From Singulisphaera sp. GP187 (lineage in GTDB: Bacteria > Planctomycetota > Planctomycetia > Gemmatales > Gemmataceae), in contig CAMBMH010000002.1 in the NCBI GenBank assembly GCA_945868575.1, positions 1 to 64,000 on the forward strand: a DNA stretch of 64,000 nucleotides, in the 5' to 3' direction. The translations under genes and the position numbers were made by a program. The notes under the pieces were generated by a model. The model was not told the origin of the DNA. It made no database searches and worked only from the letters and a program-made list of their open reading frames with translations. Shown one piece after another: positions 1-9,759 of the stretch (positions are counted from its first letter, which is position 1; each line of letters opens with the position of its first letter).

Positions 1-532
1 TCGTTCGTGTGGGGCCGGAAAGGTCCCAAAGGAATACGGTTCCATCATCATGCCCGGTTAAAACCACTCCGGGACGACCCGGGCTGGAATTGGGTCCAAA
101 ACCGGGGCCTGTCGCAATTGCGGTTATCCAACTGTTGCATTCCCGGGTCCAAAGTTGTTTGCCCGTGGGCAATTCGTAAGCCGTTAGGTCGCCGCTTGCG
201 GAAAATCCCATGTTCCAATCGGGCTCGAGAGACCAAAGCATACCCGGATCATCAAGATCAATGGTCCTCTCATCCCTTAAGGTGGAGCGCGAAATCGGAA
301 CCTTTTCCAGTGGAGAACCGAAATACGCAGGGGAGCTTGCGGAAACTCCCCAATTCGAGGCGTGCCATGTACAAAAACGGCCACCTTCCTCGACGGTCCA
401 AAGAACCTCGGGAGAAGCAAACGCCAGAGCCAAAATATCCGAGCGCCCGCGTGGAAGTCCGGGATCGCAGAGTCGTTTTTGGATTGGGCTGGGATCGTTG
501 GCCCAAGGTTCCTGAGTCAGTTCACTTGACAT
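1..532 (-). CDS. WD40/PQQ-like beta-propeller repeat protein, N-terminal part, runs off window start
   Basis: Open minus-strand frame from ATG at 532 to the window edge (absent from ORF track because no stop). Manual translation MSSELTQEPWANDPSPIQKRLCDPG...TAYELPTGKQLWTRECNSWITAIATG...VVLTGHDDGTVFLWDLSGPT; the GHDDGTVFLWDL motif is WD40-like. Confidence 0.75.
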   Translation of the reverse strand, partial: MSSELTQEPWANDPSPIQKRLCDPGLPRGRSDILALAFASPEVLWTVEEGGRFCTWHASNWGVSASSPAYFGSPLEKVPISRSTLRDERTIDLDDPGMLWSLEPDWNMGFSASGDLTAYELPTGKQLWTRECNSWITAIATGPGFGPNSSPGRPGVVLTGHDDGTVFLWDLSGPTRT

Positions 533-653
533 TTTTTAACCCAAAGCGGCCTGCCCATTGGGGTTTGGCCCCTTTTCCAATGGTAACGATCATGATACAG
601 TAGTGGTTAGCAAGTCACAGGACGCATTAGCCCGGATCTTTGGAGAGGTCGCT

Positions 654-1619
654 ATGACCCTTGCGTCTTTCAAAGCCTCTCCCACGGGAGGAGGCGAACA
701 CGCCTTCATTGAATGGGTAAAATCAAGAATTGCGCCTTCGAGGCGGATGGTTCTTGGTCCTGGTGACGATGCCGCAATTATCGAATGGGGCGTTCACCAA
801 GGGGACTGTGTCGTAACCACCGACATGCTGCTGGATGGAAGTTGTTTTCGGCTCGAAGAAACAAACCCTGTGCGCATTGGCCGCAAGTCGATGGCGGTAA
901 ATCTAAGCGATATCGCCGCAATGGCAGCCAAACCCGTCGCCGCAGTGATTAGTGTTGGGCTTCCCCGAGGTGGGGGAAGGCAACTTGCCGAGCGATTATT
1001 CAAGGGTATGGAAGAAATCGCCTCCCTTTTCAGTGTGCCTATTGTGGGTGGCGACACGAATTCGTGGAAGGGGCCATTGGTAATAAGCATAACCATACTG
1101 GGCGAAGTCACGGAACGCGGTCCCGCAAGGCGTGATGGGGCCCGCCCGGGAGATTGGCTCCTTACCACCGGGCCATTGGGAGGAAGCATACTAGGCAAAC
1201 ACCTCGATTTCATGCCGCGGGTCCCCGAAGCTCTCGAAATTCACAAGTTAGCCCCCATCCATGCGATGATGGATATTAGTGACGGTTTGGCCCGGGACCT
1301 TCACCAGATTTGCAAAGCGAGCAAATGCGGCGCGGTCGTTCATGGTCCTTCGGTACCCATTAGCCATGCGGCCCACAATTTGTCGGGAGAATCCGGAAAA
1401 ACACCGCTGGAGCACGCGCTTGGTGATGGAGAAGATTTTGAACTCCTAATCGCCATGCCAGAGTATCGGGCACAAGCCCTTTTGGAAGTTCAACCCATCG
1501 AAGGTATCCAACTCCACAAGATCGGGCAGTTCGTTCCAGAGGGGGTCTGGATCGATCAAGGTGATGGCAAGGGACCACAGCCCCTTGGGCCGCTAGGCTA
1601 CGACCACACCCTCGAATAG
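654..1619 (+). CDS. thiL: Thiamine-monophosphate kinase ThiL
   Basis: ORF 558..1619; GPGDDAAII, TTDMLLDGSCF, NLSDIAAMAAKP, MMDISDGLARDL motifs. Start chosen at ATG 654 where homology-like sequence begins. Confidence 0.9.
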   Translation: MTLASFKASPTGGGEHAFIEWVKSRIAPSRRMVLGPGDDAAIIEWGVHQGDCVVTTDMLLDGSCFRLEETNPVRIGRKSMAVNLSDIAAMAAKPVAAVISVGLPRGGGRQLAERLFKGMEEIASLFSVPIVGGDTNSWKGPLVISITILGEVTERGPARRDGARPGDWLLTTGPLGGSILGKHLDFMPRVPEALEIHKLAPIHAMMDISDGLARDLHQICKASKCGAVVHGPSVPISHAAHNLSGESGKTPLEHALGDGEDFELLIAMPEYRAQALLEVQPIEGIQLHKIGQFVPEGVWIDQGDGKGPQPLGPLGYDHTLE

Positions 1620-1675
1620 GATGCCATTTCCCGCAAGTATTTGCACCCATTTTCTACCTTGGGAACAACCCACCA

Positions 1676-2962
1676 ATGTTCAACAAGCGCTATTGGATCG
1701 TTGGGAGGTTTGTCACCTGGTTGGTAATTTCGTCGTGGTGCGCAAATCTCCGATCAGAGGATTGGCTCCGATCGCAGGATTGGCCCCAGTGGCGCGGCCC
1801 AAAGCTTGATGGTACCTCAAGCGAAATCGATCTTCCACTCAGCTGGTCCGAGAGCAAAGGTGTTGCCTGGAAAACAGAAATTCCAGGAAAAGGACATTCC
1901 TCACCCATCGTCTTGAATAACCGTATTTTTCTTACCTCATGTATCGAGGAAACAGGCGAGCGACTCGTCCTTTGCCTCCACAAGGAAACCGGAAAAATCC
2001 TTTGGACACAATCTCCCCTGAAGGCCAAGCTCGAACCCATTCATCGACTCAACAGCTACGCATCCGCGACGCCAGCCTCGGATGGAAAACTTGTTTTTAC
2101 GACTTTCCTTGATCATCCCCATATGCGGGTCTTTTGCCACGATCTGGAGGGGAAACTTGTTTGGGAAGCCAAACCCGGAACCCTACTTTCAAAACATGGT
2201 TTTTGCAGCTCCCCCATCCTCTTCCGGGACACAATCATCCTCAATGGCGACCAGGATGGGGAAGGCTACCTGATTGCCTATGAGAAGGAGAGCGGAAAGG
2301 TCCGCTGGCGGATCGAGCGCCCCAACAAAACTCGCAGCTACTGCACGCCGTTTTTGGTGACGGATCCCAGGGATTCGTCCATCACCCAATTGGTCCTTTC
2401 GGGAAGCAAATGCGTCGCGGGATATGACGCCGCCACGGGCAAACAGCTATGGATCCACCAGGGGCCAACCGAACAATATGTCGCAAGCCTTGTCCATTCC
2501 AATGGCATACTGTTTCTAAGCACGGGATTTCCCGAATATCATCTGATGGGATTGAGAACGGACAGCCGGGGGGACATAACGGGGACAGACCGGGTGGCCT
2601 GGCACATTCCCCACTCGGAAAATGGCCCCAAGGGGGCAAGCTATGTCCCTTCACCCATAGCGACAAAAGATCTGTTTTTTGTGGTATCCGATCCCGGTTG
2701 GCTTGGCTGTATTGAAGCCGGCACGGGAAAACGCCTTTGGATGAACCGGTTGGGAAAACACCACAGTGCCTCCCCGATACTTGCCGAAAAAAGGATCTAT
2801 TTTCCCGACGATGAGGGAACCACCTGGGTTGTGGAGGCGGGTAGGGAATTCAAGGTTCTGGCCCGGAACAAACTCCCCGATGAAATCTATGCCTCACCCG
2901 CGGCGTCAAACAAACAGCTTTACATTCGCGGCCGGAAATATCTTTGGTCGGTGGGGCCCTGA
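1676..2962 (+). CDS. PQQ-binding-like beta-propeller repeat protein (secreted)
   Basis: WPQWRGPKLDGTSSE..., repeated TGKILW/TGKQLW/TGKRLW blades. Confidence 0.85.
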   Translation: MFNKRYWIVGRFVTWLVISSWCANLRSEDWLRSQDWPQWRGPKLDGTSSEIDLPLSWSESKGVAWKTEIPGKGHSSPIVLNNRIFLTSCIEETGERLVLCLHKETGKILWTQSPLKAKLEPIHRLNSYASATPASDGKLVFTTFLDHPHMRVFCHDLEGKLVWEAKPGTLLSKHGFCSSPILFRDTIILNGDQDGEGYLIAYEKESGKVRWRIERPNKTRSYCTPFLVTDPRDSSITQLVLSGSKCVAGYDAATGKQLWIHQGPTEQYVASLVHSNGILFLSTGFPEYHLMGLRTDSRGDITGTDRVAWHIPHSENGPKGASYVPSPIATKDLFFVVSDPGWLGCIEAGTGKRLWMNRLGKHHSASPILAEKRIYFPDDEGTTWVVEAGREFKVLARNKLPDEIYASPAASNKQLYIRGRKYLWSVGP

Positions 2963-3005
2963 TCACCTCCCGTTAAATCCTTTTTGCAAACGGAGTTTCA
3001 TTTCC

Positions 3006-4019
3006 ATGTTTTTTTCAACCTGTTTATTTGCCCTTCTTTTTGCCCCATGCCAGGGAACCAATTCCCTGACCACAAAAAAGGAGTTCCTTTACGAAACCGC
3101 GCCTTTCCCCGAGTGTCACGCTTCCACGCTGCTTGAGGTTCAGGGAGGCCTGATCGCCTGCTGGTTTGGCGGCACCAAGGAAAAAGATCCCGATGTGGGT
3201 ATCTGGATAGCCCGAAAAAGTGAAAAGGGGTGGTCAACACCCGTCGAAATCGCCGATGGAGTCCAATCCAACGGCAAAAGACACCCCTGCTGGAACCCCG
3301 TCCTCTGCAGGGTGCCCGGGAAAATTGTGCTCTTTTACAAAGTAGGCCCCAATCCGGACATGTGGTGGGGGGTGCGTAAAGAATCAACCGATGAGGGAAA
3401 ATCCTGGTCCAAGGCAATTCTCCTGCCCGAGGGATTCCTTGGCCCCGTAAAGAACAAGCCGATCTCACTTGCATCGGGCGAATTGCTTTGTCCTTCGAGC
3501 ACGGAAACCCCCGAAGATCCCGGACAATGGCGGGTCCATTTTGAAAAAGTCGACTCCAAACTTTCTACCTGGGTTCGGATTGTTCCAGCGGCGGGAAATC
3601 CTCCCATTGAAGCCATTCAACCAAGCATCCTGTTCCTGGGTGGATCCAAACTTCTCGCATTGGGTCGTTCCAAACAGGGCAAGTTGTTTGTTACCCAATC
3701 CCCTGATTCGGGTGATACTTGGTCGGAACTTGCGCTTTTGGATGTTCCCAATCCAAACTCGGGAACCGATGCCCTAACCCTCAAGGATGGTCGTCACATC
3801 CTGGTTTACAATCCGGTCAGCAAGGGGAGAACGCCCCTTGCCGTCGCGGTTTCCAGGGACGGAACAACATGGAAAAAATTCCATGATTTGGAAACCGAAC
3901 CGGGCGAATACAGTTACCCAGCCATAATCCAGACATCGGATCAAAAGGTACACATTCTCTACACATGGAAGCGCAAAAAAATCGCTCATCTTGAGCTTGA
4001 CCCCACAAAAATTCCATGA
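3006..4019 (+). CDS. Sialidase/BNR-repeat family exported protein
   Basis: ORF 2766..4019 with start at ATG 3006 giving signal peptide MFFSTCLFALLFAPCQG; LLEVQGGLIACWFGGTKEKDPDVGIWIARK, S.D.G.TW repeats. Confidence 0.8.
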   Translation: MFFSTCLFALLFAPCQGTNSLTTKKEFLYETAPFPECHASTLLEVQGGLIACWFGGTKEKDPDVGIWIARKSEKGWSTPVEIADGVQSNGKRHPCWNPVLCRVPGKIVLFYKVGPNPDMWWGVRKESTDEGKSWSKAILLPEGFLGPVKNKPISLASGELLCPSSTETPEDPGQWRVHFEKVDSKLSTWVRIVPAAGNPPIEAIQPSILFLGGSKLLALGRSKQGKLFVTQSPDSGDTWSELALLDVPNPNSGTDALTLKDGRHILVYNPVSKGRTPLAVAVSRDGTTWKKFHDLETEPGEYSYPAIIQTSDQKVHILYTWKRKKIAHLELDPTKIP

Positions 4020-4132
4020 TTTTTCCCCGATTCTTTAATGTTTTTTCACAAAAAACACACACAAGTGGTAGATGATGGGAACATGGATTCCTGACGCAAC
4101 GGCGACAGGAAATCCCCATGGGGGACCCGTAT

Positions 4133-5158
4133 ATGGAAATACTGATTGCCACGGATGCTTGGCACCCCCAGGTCAATGGCGTAGTCAGAACTCTATCCAC
4201 GACCCTTGACCAACTTGGCGCGATGGGTTGGAAAGCCAGGGTGATTCACCCCGGAATGTTCTCGCATTTTACCTATCCCTTTTATGCTGACATAAAATTG
4301 GCTTTTGCCACCCGAAAGCGGATGGATGCCATTGTTGGAAGACAGCCACCGGGTTTTGTGCACATCGCAACGGAAGGCCCCGTAGGCTGGGCCATGCGCT
4401 CACTTTGCATTCAAAAAGGCTGGGCGTTTTCCACTGCATTTCATACCAATTTTCCCGAATACCTTGCAAAATTCCCGGGAGTACCCCGCTCCTGGACTTG
4501 GAATATCCTGCGCCGATTTCACAGCGCCTCCTCCAGAACAATGGTTGCAACCCACTCCATCCGCCAGCAATTGATCGCCGAGGGGTTCGATCCCAATCGG
4601 TTGGTATTTTGGGGCCGTGGAGTGGACACCCAACTTTTCCAGCCAAAACCCAAATCCTCGCGTACCAAACCAATCGCAATTTATGTTGGCAGGGTTTCCG
4701 CTGAAAAAAGTATTGAAGATTTCCTCGGCGTGGATCGCCCTGTCCAAAAATGGGTGGTTGGTGATGGCCCTGACCGAATCAGGCTCCAACGAAAATATCC
4801 CGGCGCCAGATGGTTCGGTTGGCAAAAAGGGGAAAACCTGGCAAAACTTTACGCGGACGCGGATGTTTTCGTTTTCCCCTCAAGAACAGACACTTTCGGT
4901 TTGGTGATGATCGAGGCTATGGCGTGTGGACTGCCTGTTGCCGCATACCCCGTGCCCGGTCCGGTGGATATTGTGATTCCGGGAACCGGAGCCCTTGGCC
5001 ACGATTTGGGAAGCGCCATGGATGAGGCTTTGACATGTGAACCTGGTTATTGCCGGGAATATGCCGAAACCCATTCGTGGGAGAAATGTACTCGCCAATT
5101 TCTTCGCAATCTTGTGGTCGCAACCGAACAAGTAAAAACCGAAACCCTTGTTGCATAA
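4133..5158 (+). CDS. Glycosyltransferase family 4 (GT-B)
   Basis: MEILIATDAWHPQVNGVVRTL N-terminus; YVGRVSAEKS, DVFVFPSRTDTFGLVMIEAMACGLPVAA. Confidence 0.88.
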   Translation: MEILIATDAWHPQVNGVVRTLSTTLDQLGAMGWKARVIHPGMFSHFTYPFYADIKLAFATRKRMDAIVGRQPPGFVHIATEGPVGWAMRSLCIQKGWAFSTAFHTNFPEYLAKFPGVPRSWTWNILRRFHSASSRTMVATHSIRQQLIAEGFDPNRLVFWGRGVDTQLFQPKPKSSRTKPIAIYVGRVSAEKSIEDFLGVDRPVQKWVVGDGPDRIRLQRKYPGARWFGWQKGENLAKLYADADVFVFPSRTDTFGLVMIEAMACGLPVAAYPVPGPVDIVIPGTGALGHDLGSAMDEALTCEPGYCREYAETHSWEKCTRQFLRNLVVATEQVKTETLVA

Positions 5159-5278
5159 TCCTTTCGTGCCACCTGCACGATTTTCCCGACCAATTCCTTT
5201 GCCCGGGCCCCACCGGGCATCTATCAAAACCCCTGCTTTCGCGTTTAATGTAACCACGATTTTTCAAAAGGCACTCCC

Positions 5279-5857
5279 ATGAGCGACACCAAACAAGAAA
5301 AAACGGAATCCTCCCTGGAAACCTGGGTGGGTCTGATGGTTGTGATCACTGCGACATTTCTTGGAATTTCCAATGTCAAGGATAATAACATCGTTCAAAA
5401 AATGCAGCAAAAGCAAGTAGATCAAAACAACAATTGGGCATGGTTCCAGGCCAGAAACATTCGTATAGGGGTTTATGAAGCCGCATCCGAGGAAATGAGC
5501 CTTCCCAATCCAGGGGAAACTCCCGAACTAAAGACCAAACGAGAAGCCATGTCAGCCAAATACGCAAGCATGGCAAAATCGCAAGAAAAAAAAATGGAGG
5601 CACAAAAAGAAGCCGCCGAGAAAGCCTCCAAGGATTATGACAACCTCAACAAAATTGATGACAAGTTCGACCTGTGCGATGCGCTGCTCGCTTTGAGCAT
5701 GGCACTCATGGGCGTCACCGCGCTGATTAAAAGATGGTGGTTATTTTTCCTTGCGCTTTTCCCATTTGCTCTAGGCCTTTACATCGGCATCGCCGGTTTT
5801 GCCGACTTGGATGTCCAGCTCCCCTTCCTTGAGTCCATCATGAATATCCTCTCCTGA
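5279..5857 (+). CDS. DUF4337-like membrane protein
   Basis: SSLETWVGLMVVITATFLGISNVKDNNIVQKMQQ...WAWFQARNIR pattern; C-terminal TM segments. Confidence 0.65.
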   Translation: MSDTKQEKTESSLETWVGLMVVITATFLGISNVKDNNIVQKMQQKQVDQNNNWAWFQARNIRIGVYEAASEEMSLPNPGETPELKTKREAMSAKYASMAKSQEKKMEAQKEAAEKASKDYDNLNKIDDKFDLCDALLALSMALMGVTALIKRWWLFFLALFPFALGLYIGIAGFADLDVQLPFLESIMNILS

Positions 5858-8800
5858 TTGGGCATCCGCTTCCGGGACCGAGGTAGAAGCCCATGTGGCC
5901 GGTTCATCATCCGAGGGGTTATGCACAATCCCCAAGGTAAAAGATTTCAAACGGTTTTCAAACAGGCCCCGGATTCCCTCCGGGGCCGTTTTCGTGGCCT
6001 CGGTTGCAATGCGGATGGCTTCGGAAAAATCTCCAGTGCTCGCAACCGCCACAGCAAGCGTATCCAAAATACCGAAATCCTTACCACCTGTTACCTCGAC
6101 AGCCTTTTGAGCCAACTCCCTGGCCAATGGAGGATTTCTAAGTTCCTTGTTGGGGCATATTGCCAATGTCCAGGCATGGTTATTGAGAATTCTTGGTGAC
6201 TCGGGATCAATCTCCAAAGCGCGGACACCATCTTCGATCGCGTCCAAATAAAGCGACAGCCTGTTGAGGACTTGGGCCCTTTTCAAAAGCCCCTGCAAAT
6301 TCTCAGGATTTTTGAAAAGGACCTGATCCAGGTCCATGAGCGCCAAAGCATATTGTCCCCTTGAAACATCCAGGTCCACCCTGGCAAGCAGAGCCTCGGC
6401 ACTTTCCGGATGATGTGTTACCGCAAGGGACGCATCTTCACGGGCTTCGTCCAGGCGACCAAGGATGGTCAGGTTGGCAATCCTGGAAAGGCGCGCGTTA
6501 AGATTTTCGGGAAACCTTTCGACATATAGGCCCCAAAGTTCCGCCGCCAAATCGTACTGGCCGGAAGATTGCCTTGCCATTGCCAGATTGTGATGGAATT
6601 CTGCCCGGTCGGGAGCGATCTGATGGGCTTGTTCAAAGTCCAAAAGTGCCCCGGGCATGTCCCCGGTGGCAGCCCGAATGGATCCCCTCACCGACAAAAA
6701 TCCCGGATTTTCCGGCTCAACATTCAGTGCCTGCTCAATATCGCTCAAGGCTCCAACTTTGTCCCCATTTTCGAATCGGGATTGTCCTCTTGCCACACGG
6801 GCGGAAGCAAATTCAGGATGTTCTACCAAAATGGTTTCATGGATGGCCAGCGCCCCGGCGCGGTCTCCCTGGACACTTTTCAGGCGCGCAAGGCCCATCA
6901 ACAAGTGGGGATCCCCACGGTTTGCTTCCAAGCCCGCTTCAAAGTGGACACATGCCTCATCCAGAAGTCCCATGTCGGCCAACGCGTTTCCGAGGTTACA
7001 TCGACAAGCGGCATCCGTCGGATCGGATTCCACCAGAAAATTAAAATCCTCAGCTCCGCCCTTCGAATCGCCCAATTGAACCCTGGCCAGTCCCCTTTGA
7101 AATCGGGTTTTGGCCAATGTTGGCTCAAGCTCTAGGGCCCTGTCAAAGTGAGCAATGGATGCCTGGATATCACCCTGATTGGAAAGCGCTGTTCCCAAAA
7201 TATGCAACGCAAGGGGTGAGTCGGGAGCGGAATCAATGATGGGGCGAACGGCCTCAATTGCCTCGGCAAACCGATCCTGCCGCAGCAATACTTCTCCAAG
7301 AAGTGTCCGCAAAGGCTTCGAATCGGTGAATTCACCAACCGCCTCGACCAAGCGGTCCACCGCTTCCTCATCCCGGCCCATTTTATGCAGGGCATAGGCC
7401 TCATTTAGTTTCAGATCGGCGCGGTGACTGATGGCATGGGTCAATGCCTGTCTGATATCGGCCAGGGCTTCTTCGTTTTTTCCCTGATGAAGCAATTCTT
7501 GGGAGCGCTCCCCAAGCACCAAGACAGAGTTTGGTTCGATTTTCAGCGCGGCATCCCAACTTGCCCGGGCACGGGCATGATCCCCCAGGGCGATAAAGGC
7601 TTTCGCCTTTCCGCAAAAAGCCCTGATATTGGAGGGGTCGGAAGCCAATGCCAATGAATAATGGGTTACAGCATCCGCCGCCTGACCCAATCCAAGGTGG
7701 GCGTCACCAATCTCACATTCGATTCCGGGGTGCCCGGGTACAAGGATAAGGGCTTTGCGAAAAGCCTCAATCGATTCCGAAGTTCGGCCTAATTTTCCAA
7801 GGCATGTGCCCAGGTTTGCAAAAATTTCGTGCCGATCGGGTTCCAGTCTGGCTGCTTCAGTCAAATCGACAACCGCTTCCGCGGGGTCCATCCGCACCAT
7901 GTGCGTAAGCCCCCGTCCCAAACGCGCTGAAGACAATTCGGGATTTATTGTGATCGCTTTTCCAAAGGCTTCCAAAGCTCCACTGGTATCCTCGAGGCGA
8001 ACCAGGGTTCTCCCCATGCGAACCAGGGCATCCGCGCTATCGGGTTGGGACTTTATGAGATCTTCCATGCGTTTTCGCATGGAACGCTTTATCCCCTCAT
8101 CCACCCGTGTAGTTTCACCTTCGGGACCGATATTCCGGACCAATTCCATCACGGACTCAATCATCATGGGCCTTCGGCCCTGAATCCATTGGGTGCATTT
8201 GTCCAGGATTTGCCTCCATGCGGGATCAACTTCTTCTTTTCTTGCGCTTGATGGTGTGGTTGTTCCGGTGAGGGCATACCAACCAATCAGCCCAAAGGCG
8301 TAGATGTCCATGGGAGGCCCAAACCAGGAGATACCTTTTGGTTTCCCCGAAGCCTCGGGAGCCATGAATGGTACACGCCTCGCCGCGGAGCGTCCCAGCC
8401 GGGTGGACACCTGGGATTCGGGATTAGCCATCAGCGGATGGATAAGGGATCGCTTCGGCGCCTCGCCAGAATCGATCAGCAAGGCGGGAAGATCGGAATC
8501 ATCGGTGGGGATTATGATGTGATTGGGGCAAAGCGCCCGATGCAACATTCCTCGACCATGAAGATCTCTTAATGAAGACATAATGGCCCAGGCGATGGGA
8601 AACCACTCCTCCGAGGAAAGTGGGCCATCCCGCCTGATTTTTTGTAAAAGACTTTCGCCACTGAAAAAAGGCCTGAGCCAAAAACGGCCCGCCCCATTCG
8701 GAGCTCCCGGCAAGCCCTCGGGGAATCCTTCAGGTTCCTGCTCGGGCAGTTCCAGACAAGGGTGCTCCGATTCCCGAAGGAGCATCCGCTCACGCACCCT

Positions 8801-9709
8801 TTGCGTTTCCAGCGAGTCCAGTGTGGCGTCAAAAGAGGCTTTTAAAACCAGTGCCTTGCCCGACAACTTGTCCCGACAAAGCCAGGATGATCCGGAAAAC
8901 CCCGTTCCCAAGAGGGAAATAAATTCAAAATTCGAAAACGCATCTCCGCCCAGCTCCCTCAAGGCCTCAAGGGCAACATCTTCTTTCCCCTGATCCAGTG
9001 CCACCCCCAACATTTCAAGCCGGATTTGTGCAGTGATTTCGCCAATGCCGGAAGGGGCTACAACAACAATCTGCTTGGCCAATTCCTGCGGGATCAAGCT
9101 TTCCTTTTGGGCACCATTAGAAGACTCATCAGATATCTCTTTAAGCAGATCACCTGAGTCTTTCTGGTTGGGCATTTCCGGATTTACTGAAGTCGTTTCA
9201 GTGACGCCCTCCGGAACCGTGGACAAATTCTTTACAGGGGGAGGGGTTAATTGGGGAACAATTGCAAGAGTTGCCTTTTCTCGGGGTTCACCCGCTTCAA
9301 CTTCCCTTGATAGTCCACTCCAAAGCTCACGAAGGTCTTCCAGAGCGCCTTCCAGGTCACCACAAACTGCCCGCATCCGTGCCATGGAATGGCAAAGCGC
9401 AGGGAGTCTTCTGCGTTGATCCGCGGAAAGCTCCTCGAACTGCTTCAGGATTTCACGGGCGGGTTCGCGATCCGCCTCGCGGCGAAGGGTGCACGGGTCC
9501 TGGGGCCTAAGCCGCCGGGCCTCCAAACCGTGCCTTCGATCAAAACGGTCCAACGCCTCGTATAATTCGGCATGGCCGTGACCGGGACCGTTTCTTTCGC
9601 GAATCCTGTCCAGGATCAAGGGCTTCGTCTCCAAAAACGATTGGGGCCAGGAAAAATCGGGCATCCAATGCTGGAAAAATGGGGCATCACAAAGAGGTGA
9701 GCACCTCAT
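5771..9709 (-). CDS. Protein (pseudo)kinase domain fused to a large TPR array
   Basis: Start taken at ATG 9709 within ORF 5771..9895. Kinase-like fold NFEFISLLGTGFSGSSWLC...LHGRGMLHRALCPNHIII...LLIDSGEA...PFMAPEA..DIYAFGLIGWYALTG; then many TPRs (e.g. ALEAFGKAITINPELSSARLGRG). Confidence 0.85.
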   Translation of the reverse strand: MRCSPLCDAPFFQHWMPDFSWPQSFLETKPLILDRIRERNGPGHGHAELYEALDRFDRRHGLEARRLRPQDPCTLRREADREPAREILKQFEELSADQRRRLPALCHSMARMRAVCGDLEGALEDLRELWSGLSREVEAGEPREKATLAIVPQLTPPPVKNLSTVPEGVTETTSVNPEMPNQKDSGDLLKEISDESSNGAQKESLIPQELAKQIVVVAPSGIGEITAQIRLEMLGVALDQGKEDVALEALRELGGDAFSNFEFISLLGTGFSGSSWLCRDKLSGKALVLKASFDATLDSLETQRVRERMLLRESEHPCLELPEQEPEGFPEGLPGAPNGAGRFWLRPFFSGESLLQKIRRDGPLSSEEWFPIAWAIMSSLRDLHGRGMLHRALCPNHIIIPTDDSDLPALLIDSGEAPKRSLIHPLMANPESQVSTRLGRSAARRVPFMAPEASGKPKGISWFGPPMDIYAFGLIGWYALTGTTTPSSARKEEVDPAWRQILDKCTQWIQGRRPMMIESVMELVRNIGPEGETTRVDEGIKRSMRKRMEDLIKSQPDSADALVRMGRTLVRLEDTSGALEAFGKAITINPELSSARLGRGLTHMVRMDPAEAVVDLTEAARLEPDRHEIFANLGTCLGKLGRTSESIEAFRKALILVPGHPGIECEIGDAHLGLGQAADAVTHYSLALASDPSNIRAFCGKAKAFIALGDHARARASWDAALKIEPNSVLVLGERSQELLHQGKNEEALADIRQALTHAISHRADLKLNEAYALHKMGRDEEAVDRLVEAVGEFTDSKPLRTLLGEVLLRQDRFAEAIEAVRPIIDSAPDSPLALHILGTALSNQGDIQASIAHFDRALELEPTLAKTRFQRGLARVQLGDSKGGAEDFNFLVESDPTDAACRCNLGNALADMGLLDEACVHFEAGLEANRGDPHLLMGLARLKSVQGDRAGALAIHETILVEHPEFASARVARGQSRFENGDKVGALSDIEQALNVEPENPGFLSVRGSIRAATGDMPGALLDFEQAHQIAPDRAEFHHNLAMARQSSGQYDLAAELWGLYVERFPENLNARLSRIANLTILGRLDEAREDASLAVTHHPESAEALLARVDLDVSRGQYALALMDLDQVLFKNPENLQGLLKRAQVLNRLSLYLDAIEDGVRALEIDPESPRILNNHAWTLAICPNKELRNPPLARELAQKAVEVTGGKDFGILDTLAVAVASTGDFSEAIRIATEATKTAPEGIRGLFENRLKSFTLGIVHNPSDDEPATWASTSVPEADAQSGEDIHDGLKEGELDIQVGKTGDADVKA

Positions 9710-9759
9710 AGATTTTAGGGGAACAAACCCTTTTGGTGCCCTTTTTTGCGGAGTTTCCC

